A DNA stretch of 30,192 bases from a virus (IMGVR_UViG_3300028608_000057:1-30192), one strand, 5' to 3'; counted from the stretch's first letter, positions 6,432 through 13,385 are shown. Numbers and translations: made by a program. Notes: a model not told the origin generated them from the letters alone.

Positions 6432-6827
6432 ATGAGTATCCGCGTCATCGAATTCCGGCCCAAGGGCGAGCACGAGTGGACCGAATGGTCCCAGTGCGCC
6501 CAGCCCGGCAGTCCGAACATGTTCCCGTCCGACCAGGACCGCGACGGAACGAAGGCCGCGCAGGACCTGTGTCAGTCCTGCGCCGTCCGGCCCGAGTGTC
6601 TGGCCGAGGCCATCGAACGGGGCGAGCAGTACGGTGTGTGGGGCGGCCTGACGACCGCGCAGCGCGCGTCGCTGCGACGCTCGGCCACCCGGAAGGGCTT
6701 GACCGGCCTGACGGCGCAGCAGCTGGCGGCCCTGGATGCCGCGCCGGTGGCCCTCGGGCCGGACGTCCGCAAGGTGGTCAAGGGCCGCAAGGTCGACACC
6801 GTGGCGCCGCTGGGCGGTGTTCTGTGA
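6432..6827 (+). CDS. whiB: WhiB-like iron-sulfur transcription factor, 131 aa
   Basis: All four cluster ligands are present: Cys22, Cys47, Cys50 and Cys56 (DLCQSCAVRPECL, CX2CX5C), followed by GVWGG (68-72), the turn that contacts the host sigma factor. The C-terminal part with RRSATRKG and VVKGRK is basic and suits DNA binding. WhiB proteins bind a [4Fe-4S] cluster and act with the principal sigma factor; phage copies can repress host whiB genes and affect septation and superinfection (known for mycobacteriophage TM4). Here it may redirect host transcription or serve the phage's own early promoters. GAGGAAGG is its ribosome site. Its TGA overlaps the next ATG by one base. Confidence 0.95.
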   Translation: MSIRVIEFRPKGEHEWTEWSQCAQPGSPNMFPSDQDRDGTKAAQDLCQSCAVRPECLAEAIERGEQYGVWGGLTTAQRASLRRSATRKGLTGLTAQQLAALDAAPVALGPDVRKVVKGRKVDTVAPLGGVL

Positions 6828-7498
6828 TGCAGCTGCGGCCCTACTCGGGCGACGAGGCGTCCTGCGTCAAGTGCGGGTGGCCCGAGGCGGACACAGAGTA
6901 CGTGGCACCGGACCAGCGCATGACGCTGGACGGTGGCCGGTGGACGACGAAGGACGAGTTCCTGCTGCGGACCTGCATGTGCTGCAAGTACGCGTGGCCC
7001 GAAGCCTGCCGGGACGCTGCGCCAGTGGCCGAGACCCCGCAGGACGACAGCCGCTGCCCTGTAACAGACGGGGCGGGACAGTGCGACGGCCACCGGGACC
7101 ACGCGGGCCCTCATGCGTACCTCGTCCCGGCAGGCCCCGACGTGGCCCCGGTGGCCGAGGCCCCGCATGGGGGCCCCCGCTGCCCGGCCGTCGGTGAAAC
7201 CGGACGGTGCGAACACAGCAGGGCCCACACGGGTCCGCACCGGTTCCTTTCGGCGGGTCTCGTCGGGGACACCGGCCGCTGCCCGTCGGTGAGCAACGGC
7301 AATCAGTGCGTCTGGCCCAAGGGCCACCCGGCAGATCACCGCGACGGCCTCTCTGAGACGTGGACCGACATGACGGCACGGTTCCTTGGCCGCTGCACGT
7401 CCATGAACCTGAGCGACCCGTGTGTGAAGGAACAGGGTCACAAGGGCAACCACACCTACGGCGGCCGTGAGTGGTCCAGCACCGGCGGTACGGTGTGA
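6827..7498 (+). CDS. Multi-zinc-finger protein with four CX8CX5HX3H repeats, 223 aa
   Basis: After an N-terminal module with Cys13-X2-Cys16 and Cys50-X2-Cys53 (zinc-ribbon-like), four tandem repeats follow with identical spacing: C77/C86/H92/H96, C119/C128/H134/H138, C152/C161/H167/H171 and C190/C199/H205/H209. Repeats 1-3 start RCP; 1 and 2 end in GPH. Each repeat can bind one zinc, so the protein may hold five metals. Repeats 1 and 2 are joined by near-duplicated linkers (PVAETPQDDSRCP and PVAEAPHGGPRCP), a sign of internal duplication. Role unknown: nucleic-acid binding, protein binding or metal storage are possible. It overlaps the WhiB stop (TGATG) and the next gene (GTGA). Confidence 0.85.
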   Translation: MQLRPYSGDEASCVKCGWPEADTEYVAPDQRMTLDGGRWTTKDEFLLRTCMCCKYAWPEACRDAAPVAETPQDDSRCPVTDGAGQCDGHRDHAGPHAYLVPAGPDVAPVAEAPHGGPRCPAVGETGRCEHSRAHTGPHRFLSAGLVGDTGRCPSVSNGNQCVWPKGHPADHRDGLSETWTDMTARFLGRCTSMNLSDPCVKEQGHKGNHTYGGREWSSTGGTV

Positions 7499-7635
7499 CC
7501 CCCGAAAAGCCCGAGTGCGACCGCTGCAAGGACTCGGGGATCGACCCCGAGGACAGCTACCCGTCCGAGGGCCCGAGCGAGTACAGCATGGGCGAACCGG
7601 CCGCCCTGGAACCGTGCCGGGACTGTTACGAGTGA
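7495..7635 (+). CDS. Mini zinc-knuckle protein, 46 aa, GTG start
   Basis: Begins GTG ACC CCC GAA at a GTGA junction with the previous stop. It contains CDRCKDSG near the start and PCRDCYE at the end, so two CX2C pairs can form one zinc site, as in the DnaJ Cys-rich repeat or a small rubredoxin-like knuckle. It is small but well framed: coupled start, clean TGA stop and a terminator directly after. Probably an accessory of the WhiB/zinc-repeat unit; no function can be named. Confidence 0.65.
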   Translation: MTPEKPECDRCKDSGIDPEDSYPSEGPSEYSMGEPAALEPCRDCYE

Positions 7636-7641
7636 GGCGCG

Positions 7642-7669
7642 AGGACCCCCGCATATTGACGGGGGTCCT
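7642..7669 (+). terminator. Hairpin terminator overlapping a promoter
   Basis: Ten-bp stem (7642-7651 with 7660-7669), 8-nt loop, then TTTG. The -35 TTGACG (7656-7661) of the next promoter starts in the loop. Confidence 0.75.
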
Positions 7670-7685
7670 TTGCTGTACCTAGGAT
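7656..7685 (+). promoter_or_regulatory. Putative promoter for the 7692 gene, possibly leaderless
   Basis: TTGACG (7656-7661), 18 nt, TAGGAT (7680-7685). The ATG at 7692 lies at the expected transcription start, so the message may be leaderless. Alternatively AGGA at 7681-7684 acts as a ribosome site from a transcript starting further upstream. Confidence 0.55.
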
Positions 7686-7691
7686 GTCCCC

Positions 7692-8303
7692 ATGAGCAAG
7701 AAACGCAGCAACTACCTGCACCCCAAACACGAAGAGATGGCGGCCATGCTGCTCGCCGGGGCGAAGAACACCGAGGTCGTACGGGACCTGAAGGTCGACC
7801 GGCGCGCCGTGTCCCGCGCCCGCGAGATCATCGGCCTCGGCCGGTCGCACGGCAACAGTACGTCCCGCGAGGACAAGGTCAAGTTCTACAGTTTCGCCCG
7901 CGCGGACGGGCACACCGGCTGGTACGGCCGCAAGGCCACCAGCGGGGCGCCGGTGATCCGGCAGAACGGTGTCGAGATTCCGGCATCGCATGTGGCCTTC
8001 GAGCAGTTCCACAAGCGGCGGCCGGTCGGCATCGTCAAGGCCGTCTGTGGATACCCCGACTGCCTGACGCCGGGCCACGCCGACGACGAGCTCGGCCGCC
8101 GGAAGCTGCGCATGCAGGAACGCGCGCTGCACGGGCTGGACCCGGTTCCCTGGGACGTCTGCCCGAAGGGGGCCCACCCCTGGGACACGGCCGGTCGGTT
8201 CGAACCGGACCTCACCCCGTACTGCAAGACGTGCAACACCGAACGGGCCCGTCGGGTCCGCGATGACGCCAGGAACGCGAAGAAGGAAGAGGCATCGTCA
8301 TGA
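7692..8303 (+). CDS. HTH plus degenerate HNH-like zinc protein, 203 aa
   Basis: The N-terminus (12-50) has a helix-turn-helix with AGAKNTEVVRDLKVDRRAVSRAREIIGL. The centre has the frame of actinophage HNH proteins: His100, then Cys119-X4-Cys124-X4-His129 (VCGYPDCLTPGHADD), comparable to the CX-NPXCXNPXHL zinc/HNH motif. The C-terminus adds Cys157, His162, Cys178 and Cys181, likely another zinc site, and a basic tail. It could be a homing-type nuclease or an HNH-derived DNA-binding regulator; the catalytic His-Asn pair is not clearly complete. It is the first gene of its unit, with its own promoter. Confidence 0.7.
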   Translation: MSKKRSNYLHPKHEEMAAMLLAGAKNTEVVRDLKVDRRAVSRAREIIGLGRSHGNSTSREDKVKFYSFARADGHTGWYGRKATSGAPVIRQNGVEIPASHVAFEQFHKRRPVGIVKAVCGYPDCLTPGHADDELGRRKLRMQERALHGLDPVPWDVCPKGAHPWDTAGRFEPDLTPYCKTCNTERARRVRDDARNAKKEEASS

Positions 8304-8392
8304 TCAAGGTCAGCCTCGTCAAGGACAACAACTGCAAGCGTCCGCCCCACTATCCGCCGCACTGCGGCTGCCCGGCCGGGGTGACGCAGTGA
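8300..8392 (+). CDS. Micro-protein, 30 aa
   Basis: MIKVSLVKDNNCKRPPHYPP, followed by HCGC and a short end. ATG overlaps the preceding TGA (ATGA), GGAAGAGG lies upstream, and the stop overlaps the next gene's GTG. The coupling on both sides supports translation despite the small size. It has three Cys and two His, so it could bind a metal. No family is recognised. Confidence 0.5.
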   Translation: MIKVSLVKDNNCKRPPHYPPHCGCPAGVTQ

Positions 8393-8718
8393 GTGAGCCG
8401 CAGATCTGTCTGGCGTGCGGGTGGTCTACCACGGTCTACGCGAGCCTGGTAGCGCACATACTGCTTGCCCACCCCGAGGGCGCTGAAGAGACGTACACCC
8501 CGGTCGACCGGCGCGCCTGCCACAGCACCCGCCACTGTGCAACCCACGACTTCTGCCACCGCTGCCAGCCGGACCTGACCGTGGCCAGCCGGTACCTGAC
8601 GAAGGCTGTCAGCGCCGCCCGGATCCCGGACGTGCAGAAGGGCACGGCGTACGCCCAGCTGGCCGCCGTCATCCTGGCGCTGGCGCCCCCGCTTGCGGAA
8701 ACGGCGGTGCCGTCATGA
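8389..8718 (+). CDS. C2H2 zinc-finger protein, 109 aa, GTG start
   Basis: Residues 7-28 form a classical C2H2 finger: Cys7-X2-Cys10-X12-His23-X4-His28 (CLACGW at the start, HILLAH at the end). A second Cys/His cluster follows (ACHSTRHCATHDFCHRC), enough for another zinc. The C-terminal half is helical (LTVASRYLTKAVSAAR, YAQLAAVILALA). C2H2 fingers are uncommon in bacteria and their phages, and three such proteins occur in this window (with 8949 and 23224). It is probably DNA- or RNA-binding. The GTG start at 8389 overlaps the previous TGA; the frame is open further upstream, but coupling favours this start. Confidence 0.8.
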   Translation: MSEPQICLACGWSTTVYASLVAHILLAHPEGAEETYTPVDRRACHSTRHCATHDFCHRCQPDLTVASRYLTKAVSAARIPDVQKGTAYAQLAAVILALAPPLAETAVPS

Positions 8719-8852
8719 TGACCGTGGCCGAGCTAATCGAGAAGCTGAGCAAGATCGATCCGACGTACGAGGTGCTGGACACGGTGACCGGCGACGAGAA
8801 GGACATCCTGGACGTCATTGCCTTCCATGACGAGCGGGTCGTGTACGTCTAG
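8715..8852 (+). CDS. Small hypothetical protein, 45 aa
   Basis: Begins MMTVAELIEKLSKIDPTYEV, a pattern frequent in small phage proteins (T-V-x-E-L-I-x-x-L-x-x-x-P), and ends in DVIAFHDERVVYV. It looks like a small alpha/beta protein of unknown role. It overlaps the previous TGA (ATGA) and a hairpin follows 4 nt after its stop, so it ends the unit that begins at 7692. Confidence 0.7.
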   Translation: MMTVAELIEKLSKIDPTYEVLDTVTGDEKDILDVIAFHDERVVYV

Positions 8853-8856
8853 CCGG

Positions 8857-8889
8857 TAGGGGTCCCGAGGAAATGTCTCGGGACCCCTA
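8857..8889 (+). terminator. Hairpin terminator
   Basis: Perfect 13-bp stem (8857-8869 with 8877-8889), 7-nt loop, directly before the next promoter's -35. Confidence 0.75.
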
Positions 8890-8890
8890 C

Positions 8891-8920
8891 TTGTGTGTGG
8901 CTGCAACCCCATGTCATACT
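8891..8920 (+). promoter_or_regulatory. Putative early promoter, CATACTGGTG type
   Basis: TTGTGT (8891-8896), 18 nt, CATACT (8915-8920) followed by GGTGGAACACCGC. It has the same design as the site at 5951-5980, including the CTACTTG link to the hairpin and ACACCGC(G)AGGAAG in the leader. Confidence 0.6.
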
Positions 8921-8948
8921 GGTGGAACACCGCGAGGAAGGAAGCACC

Positions 8949-9509
8949 ATGACGTCACTCAAGTGCCCGTTCTGTTTCGAGACGAGGCCGAACGCCAACC
9001 GGCTTCAGCTGCACGTCGACGGGACCCACCGTGACCGGGGTAACCGGGTGTACCGCGACCTGGCGGTCAGCTCGGCCCGCACCGTCCAAGACGTTGTGCT
9101 GCCGAAGGCCGAGCCGAAGCCGGTCCCCTGCATCTGCGGGATCGACCTGGTTCTGCTCGACGAGGACCGCGAGTACCCGCTCTGGTCCCACAAGGTTCCC
9201 GCGCCCCGGTGCCGCAACGCCATTCCGGCGGCGGGCATGCCGACTGCCAAGGACCGTGACGACCTGGCCGAGCGCCTCGCCGAGAACGGCCGCGCGCTGG
9301 CTGTCGCCGGTGAGCAGATGGCCGGGATCCGGTCCAAGCTGGACGAGGTGGACGCGCGCATGGCCGCGCTCGACGCGCAGCTCACGTCCCCGCCGGTCGT
9401 CCGTCGCGCCACGCTGAACGAGGTGTGGGACAGGCTGATCGACGAAGGCTGCATGTCCGGGGCCGCGATCGTGATGGGGATGATCAGGAACATCGGGGAC
9501 GAGTCGTGA
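8949..9509 (+). CDS. C2H2 zinc-finger protein with coiled coil, 186 aa
   Basis: The N-terminus is a classical C2H2 finger: Cys6-X2-Cys9-X12-His22-X4-His27 (CPFCFETRP and LQLHVDGTH). A second likely zinc site follows (PCICGIDL with WSHKVPAPRC). The C-terminal half has a coiled-coil-like heptad region (LAERLAENGRALAVAGEQMAG, IRSKLDEVDARMAALDAQL) that could make it a dimer, then a short helix. It is probably a DNA-binding regulator or adaptor. GAGGAAGGAAG sets the ATG at 8949. It is the first gene after a hairpin-promoter, and its TGA overlaps the next GTG. Confidence 0.8.
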   Translation: MTSLKCPFCFETRPNANRLQLHVDGTHRDRGNRVYRDLAVSSARTVQDVVLPKAEPKPVPCICGIDLVLLDEDREYPLWSHKVPAPRCRNAIPAAGMPTAKDRDDLAERLAENGRALAVAGEQMAGIRSKLDEVDARMAALDAQLTSPPVVRRATLNEVWDRLIDEGCMSGAAIVMGMIRNIGDES

Positions 9510-10027
9510 GCGGCCGGACGTACGACATCGAACGGCGCCCCAAGGTGTCCCCGGACGTCATCGCGCGGCAGCGGGCCGACAGGCTCGGCCCGCTGGACCG
9601 GGAACGGTTCATGCAGGCGTACTGGTTCGGGCAGAAGCATGCCGAGCAAGGCCGCGACCCGTACCTTCAGTACCGTCACGCGCTGGACACTGACGACTCG
9701 GCCACCGTCGCCGGTCTGATCGAGGGCACCACCAGCGTTTCGCGCCAGGTCACCGCACCGCAGCTGACCGAGGACGGGGCGCCGGTCCGGGTCCCGCGTA
9801 AGCACAAGCTGGGCGAGCACGAGATCACCGTGCTCATTGACGTGGCGCTCGGCCTGACGGCGCAGCAGTGCGCGGACAAGCACGGTGCCAGCCTGAATAC
9901 GGTCCTGCACCGGCTGCGGGTCGCACGCCAACGCATGAAGGCGACGAGCAACGTACAGGCCGTCACGCTGGCACTGCTCGCCGGTGAGTTCACCCTGACA
10001 GACATCCGCGAGAGGAAGCACTCATGA
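9506..10027 (+). CDS. LuxR/GerE-type helix-turn-helix protein, 173 aa, GTG start
   Basis: The C-terminal region (about 105-165) follows the LuxR/sigma-region-4 pattern: LGEHEITVLIDVALGLTAQQCADKHG, then a recognition helix SLNTVLHRLRVARQRM and NVQAVTLALLAGEF, matching the ELSxREREVL...GLxxxEIA...V..HL..I..KL..xxR..A pattern. The N-terminal half (FMQAYWFGQKHAEQG) is unidentified and no receiver domain is seen. It is probably a transcription regulator acting with the zinc-finger protein encoded directly upstream. GTG at 9506 overlaps the previous TGA; the stop overlaps the next ATG (ATGA). Confidence 0.8.
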   Translation: MSGRTYDIERRPKVSPDVIARQRADRLGPLDRERFMQAYWFGQKHAEQGRDPYLQYRHALDTDDSATVAGLIEGTTSVSRQVTAPQLTEDGAPVRVPRKHKLGEHEITVLIDVALGLTAQQCADKHGASLNTVLHRLRVARQRMKATSNVQAVTLALLAGEFTLTDIRERKHS

Positions 10028-10440
10028 TCTACTTCGGCAGGAACGAGACGCAGATGCTCGATCACATGCAGGACACCATGTGCGACCGGATCGCCTGTGA
10101 CGGTGACGAGTACGAGCCTGAGGACAGCAACACTGTCGAGAAGATCGCCCACATGAGTCTGGCCAAGACGGGCCAGCTGGTCGTCACCGGCGAGCTGCTC
10201 GACGGGGATGCCCAGCTGGCCCTGTACCGCCAGGTTGTCGAGGCCGAGCTCGACGCATGGGTGCCGAACGCCAGCCAGCGCCTGCTGTACCGGGCCGCGC
10301 GGGCCCTGGACCTGTATGGCCGTGAGCAGCTGGAACCTGACCACGGCGACGAGCCGGGGATGCACGCACTGTTCCGCAGCTACGTGGGCCAGGTGTGGGT
10401 CATGCAGTGCTCGACCTGCAACCGTCTGTTCCGGGCATGA
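10024..10440 (+). CDS. Hypothetical acidic protein, 138 aa
   Basis: No family recognised. It begins MIYFGRNETQMLDHMQ, has an acidic region (CDGDEYEPEDSN), a helical middle, and ends in VMQCSTCNRLFRA, so a CX2C pair and an earlier Cys pair (MCDRIACDG) might bind zinc. ATGA overlaps on both sides place it inside the coupled run from 8949 to 10544. Confidence 0.75.
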   Translation: MIYFGRNETQMLDHMQDTMCDRIACDGDEYEPEDSNTVEKIAHMSLAKTGQLVVTGELLDGDAQLALYRQVVEAELDAWVPNASQRLLYRAARALDLYGREQLEPDHGDEPGMHALFRSYVGQVWVMQCSTCNRLFRA

Positions 10441-10544
10441 GCGTCCTGCTGGAAGTCCTGTTCTGGGCGAGCGCACCGGCCACCGGCATCCTGCTCGCGT
10501 GGCTCGACGTCAAGTACGTGATGAACCGGAAGGCGAGGAAGTGA
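10437..10544 (+). CDS. Small single-span membrane protein, 35 aa
   Basis: MSVLLEVLFWASAPATGILL, then AWLDVKYVMNRKARK. A hydrophobic segment of about 20 residues is followed by a positively charged end, so one membrane span with the C-terminus inside is likely. ATG overlaps the previous TGA (ATGA). Role unknown. Confidence 0.6.
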   Translation: MSVLLEVLFWASAPATGILLAWLDVKYVMNRKARK

Positions 10545-10545
10545 C

Positions 10546-10665
10546 ATGGACGACGAAGCGATCGACCCGTATGCCTGCATCGACGGCGACGGCGAGGAAT
10601 GGCCCGAGCACCGCGAGGGGTCTTATGGCGAGTGCCGCCGTTGCGGTGCCGTCTTGAGCGACTGA
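10546..10665 (+). CDS. Small Cys/His protein, 39 aa
   Basis: Starts one base after the previous stop, with GGCGAGGAAG upstream. Cys11, His22, Cys30 and Cys33 (ACIDGDG, PEHREG, ECRRCGAVLSD) give one plausible zinc site. Last + strand gene of the early region; the symmetric hairpin follows 12 nt later. Confidence 0.6.
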   Translation: MDDEAIDPYACIDGDGEEWPEHREGSYGECRRCGAVLSD

Positions 10666-10677
10666 CCCGAACGGCCG

Positions 10678-10710
10678 AGGACCCCCGAGGAACGATTCCT
10701 CGGGGGTCCT
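10678..10710. terminator. Bidirectional terminator between convergent early and late genes
   Basis: Perfect 14-bp stem (10678-10691 with 10697-10710) with a 5-nt loop, located between the last + strand gene (ends 10665) and the last - strand gene (ends 10725). It is symmetric and can serve both directions. Confidence 0.8.
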
Positions 10711-10724
10711 CGCGTGCTGGAACG

Positions 10725-10988
10725 TTACTTCCCAGCCATGTACGCCACGACGGCGACAACGGCGCTCACAACGCCGCTGAGGGCCGCGAGGGGAACCATG
10801 GGCCAGCGCCTTGCTTCGAGCGCCGTCACGCGCGCGTCCAGGTCGGCCACCTGCTTCGTGGTCGTTTCCTGAGACTGGACGATCTGCCCCAACGTCCCCT
10901 TGATCTCGGCAAATCCGGTGGTCATCTCACCCCGCAACCTGGCCAGCTCAGCGGCCACGTTCAGGCCATCCCCCGGTGGCATAGTCAT
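10725..10988 (-). CDS. Membrane protein with coiled coil, holin-type, 87 aa
   Basis: The N-terminal 60 residues form a likely coiled coil (VAAELARLRGEMTTGFAEIK, QETTTKQVADLDARVTALEA). One hydrophobic segment follows (MVPLAALSGVVSAVVAVVAYM) and ends in GK. This layout is common among small actinophage membrane proteins next to lysis genes, often called second holins or anti-holins. It is probably a lysis partner of the two-span protein encoded just upstream. GAGG lies 8 nt before the start. A possible separate promoter precedes it. Confidence 0.75.
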   Translation of the reverse strand: MTMPPGDGLNVAAELARLRGEMTTGFAEIKGTLGQIVQSQETTTKQVADLDARVTALEARRWPMVPLAALSGVVSAVVAVVAYMAGK

Positions 10989-11007
10989 GGTCAGTACCTC
11001 ACTGTCA

Positions 11008-11036
11008 GTTATATCAGGCGAACGGGTTTCACAGAA
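11008..11036 (-). promoter_or_regulatory. Putative promoter for the last lysis gene
   Basis: Reading the - strand: TTCTGT (11036-11031), 17 nt, then TATAAC (11013-11008), preceded by TGA, giving an extended -10 (TGATATAAC). It is AT-rich in a GC-rich setting and lies 20 nt before the 87-aa gene. The -35 is weak. Confidence 0.45.
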
Positions 11037-11048
11037 GGTGATAGTCCG

Positions 11049-11279
11049 TTACGGCCGATCACGGGTGTCGACGGCCAGCGCGCTGGCGAAGTTGCCCTTG
11101 AACCTGGCCACCGCGCCGTACAGGACGGCGAGCACCGGCGGGAAGGCGGCGACGGCCGCCGCCTTCCAGGCAGCCAGGTCCAGCACGTCGAACCCCGCCG
11201 CCGAGACGAGGCCGAGGAACCCCACCACGTAGGTCACGAGAGCGAGCTCGGCCAGGGACTTGAAGAACGTACGATTCAC
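11049..11279 (-). CDS. Holin, two membrane spans, 76 aa, GTG start
   Basis: Two hydrophobic segments (about 12-30 LALVTYVVGFLGLVSAAGF, and 38-58 WKAAAVAAFPPVLAVLYGAVA) are joined by a short acidic loop, and the C-terminus is charged (RFKGNF, DTRDRP). This is the usual form of a class II-like phage holin, which makes membrane lesions that release the endolysin. It lies directly downstream of the endolysin gene. GGAAGGAA sits 6 nt before the GTG. Confidence 0.8.
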   Translation of the reverse strand: MNRTFFKSLAELALVTYVVGFLGLVSAAGFDVLDLAAWKAAAVAAFPPVLAVLYGAVARFKGNFASALAVDTRDRP

Positions 11280-11294
11280 GGTTGATTCCTTCCG

Positions 11295-12542
11295 TCAGTT
11301 CTTGAGTGTGAAGAGGCCCGACCTGGCGGCCAGGATCGAGAGCGACGTCTTGCCGGGGATCCCGTCGGCGTCCGCACCCCGGTAGTTGAGCGAGCGCTGG
11401 AAGGCGCGGTACGCGTCGCGGGTCTTTGTGCCGAGCGACCCGTCGACCCACGCCGCAGGCAGGAACCCCAGCTTGGCAAGCGCCTGCTCGACGAGCAGCG
11501 CTTCGGCCTCGTACGTGGCGCCGCCCTGCGGCAGGGACGGATCCCGGCGCGCGGCGGCCGCGATGTGGGCCACGGACACAACCGGCTTGGCAGCGACGGC
11601 CGGGATGTTCTTCCCCTTGCCGGTGACCAGAAGGTTCCAGGTCTTGGGGCCGGGGATGCCGTCGGCGTCGCTGCCCGTCCAGCCCTGGGCCTGCTGGAAC
11701 GCGCGCGTCGCGTCACGGTCGGCGTTGGACCACGTCGGGCCGGGGCCGTCCTCGTAGAACCGGCTGCCGCCACGGGCAACGAGCATCTTGCCCAGCTTCG
11801 TCACGTCGGCGTTCTTCGTGCCGGGGCCGAACCGTCCGGCGCCCGGATACGGCGCTGCCGAGGGCTTCGCGGGGGTGGTCGGCTTCGTCGGCACGTTGGG
11901 CTTCGTGCCGCCCTTGATCGGCGTGGCGTTCGGTTTGCCCGCGAGGATCGCGTCGATGCGGACCCGCATGGCCGACCAGTCGACGCCCTTCGGGTCGCTC
12001 TTCCAGTCGGACCAGTCCATGTGCCGCAGCACGCTGTCCACCGACCAGCCGTAGTGGCGGCAGACCGCAGCGCAGGCACGCGCGATGGCTTCGAGCTGAA
12101 CCTCGGGCCACGGGTCCTTGCCGTCGCCCAGGTTCACGCACTCGTACCCGACGAAGTGGGCGTTGCCATCCACGTCACCCGGCGAACCGTCATGCTCGGT
12201 GGGGCGCGGCAGCGGGTAGCGCTCGGCCTTGATCGCGGCCAGCACGTCGGGGTCACCGCCGCCCGCGTGGTTACAGCGGCCCCACCCGATCAGGTCGATC
12301 GACCCGTCCTTCTGGATGAGCACCTGGCACAGCGGGCCGGGCAGACCCTCGTAGCCGTTGGTCACGACGTCGACGGCACCGGCAGCGCGGCCTGCCGTGT
12401 GGTGCACCATTACGCCGTACAGGGGGCCCCAGTCCCCCTTGTGGTTGCGGTTGCGGGTCCGCCACCCATCGGTTTCGCGTACGGTCAGCCCCTCGTCCCG
12501 AAGGCTGCCGAGGAACTGTGCTGCTGTCATAGGACTGGCCAT
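11295..12542 (-). CDS. Endolysin: amidase_2 plus two peptidoglycan-binding domains, 415 aa
   Basis: The enzyme cleaves the bond between N-acetylmuramic acid and L-alanine in the host wall. The N-terminal amidase domain (about 20-215) shows GVMVHHTAGR (His47-His48), GRCNHAGGG with the metal-type His, GYECVNLGDG, and VLRHMDWSDWKSDPKGVDW with the conserved His and Lys. A Pro/Lys/Thr-rich linker follows (TKPNVPTKPTTPAKP). The C-terminus has two peptidoglycan-binding repeats: ATRAFQQAQGW...GIPGPKTW and AYRAFQRSLNY...DGIPGKTSL. I start at ATG 12542 after GGAAGGA; the frame is open further up, but the upstream part is shadow sequence. No signal peptide, so export relies on the holin. Confidence 0.95.
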   Translation of the reverse strand: MASPMTAAQFLGSLRDEGLTVRETDGWRTRNRNHKGDWGPLYGVMVHHTAGRAAGAVDVVTNGYEGLPGPLCQVLIQKDGSIDLIGWGRCNHAGGGDPDVLAAIKAERYPLPRPTEHDGSPGDVDGNAHFVGYECVNLGDGKDPWPEVQLEAIARACAAVCRHYGWSVDSVLRHMDWSDWKSDPKGVDWSAMRVRIDAILAGKPNATPIKGGTKPNVPTKPTTPAKPSAAPYPGAGRFGPGTKNADVTKLGKMLVARGGSRFYEDGPGPTWSNADRDATRAFQQAQGWTGSDADGIPGPKTWNLLVTGKGKNIPAVAAKPVVSVAHIAAAARRDPSLPQGGATYEAEALLVEQALAKLGFLPAAWVDGSLGTKTRDAYRAFQRSLNYRGADADGIPGKTSLSILAARSGLFTLKN

Positions 12543-12609
12543 GTCCGTCCTTCCTGTTCCGGGTCTGGCCAGTCTACGTAGCTTCCCGAGGGGTGGCGAC
12601 AACGGCTGC

Positions 12610-13374
12610 TTAGCGGAACATCTCGACGACCACCAGGCCGCCGCCGCCTGCCGACCCCGCGTTGACCCCGTTGAAGACGGCCGGTCCACCCGCGCCGCCG
12701 CCGTACCGCTGACCGAGGTTGTTGCCGGACCCCAGGTCACCCTGAATGGGGGTGCCGACCCCCATCAGACCGGCCGCGCCGCCAGTGCCCCGGATCCGCT
12801 CGTTGGCGTTCAGCTGGATCCCGGCCCCGCCGATCTGCCCCAGCATGCCGAGGTCACCGACGTTGCCACCGCCCGGAACGCCGCCGTTGGCGACGACCAC
12901 ACCTGCGCCAACCGCAACGGCACCGAGGCTGCCGCCACCGCCACCGGCGACGACCAGGGCGCCGAAGCTGGACGCGCCACCGGCGCCACCGTCACCGTTG
13001 GCCGCCGCACCGGCGGTGCCACCGGCGCCAACGGTCACTGTCACGGACGCGGCCAGGGGGTCGACGTCGAGCCACGACTCGGCGTAGTTGCCGCCCGCAC
13101 CGCCGCCACGGGCGACGCCCACACCGGCACCGGCGGTCGCACCGGCGCTGCCGCCGCCGCCGCCGACCACGCGCACCTTGATCCACTGGACACCGGGGAA
13201 GGACGCCTTGTTCCAGGCCGCGACACCAGGTGTCGCAAAGACCACTTGACCCATGGGCGCCGGACGGTTCCCGAGGACGAGTGGGTCCCCGGCTGTCCCG
13301 GTCCCGGTCATCGTCAGCGCGCTGTTCGGGTCGATCGTGATGAGCGGCAGAATGCCGCAGCTGCAACGAGCCAT
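12610..13374 (-). CDS. Glycine-rich tail tip protein, 254 aa
   Basis: From about residue 70 on the protein is dominated by GGGG/GAGG runs spaced by short beta-like segments (VTVTVGAGG, ALVVAGGGGG), typical of the glycine-rich domain of minor tail or receptor-binding proteins. The N-terminus has ARCSCGILPLITIDPNSAL, then NKASFPGVQWIKVRVVGGGGG, the usual entry into such domains. Virion surface role, probably host recognition. It is a paralogue of the gene just upstream (13386-14123). Start ATG after GAGAGG. Confidence 0.8.
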   Translation of the reverse strand: MARCSCGILPLITIDPNSALTMTGTGTAGDPLVLGNRPAPMGQVVFATPGVAAWNKASFPGVQWIKVRVVGGGGGSAGATAGAGVGVARGGGAGGNYAESWLDVDPLAASVTVTVGAGGTAGAAANGDGGAGGASSFGALVVAGGGGGSLGAVAVGAGVVVANGGVPGGGNVGDLGMLGQIGGAGIQLNANERIRGTGGAAGLMGVGTPIQGDLGSGNNLGQRYGGGAGGPAVFNGVNAGSAGGGGLVVVEMFR

Positions 13375-13385
13375 GTCAAGGCCTC

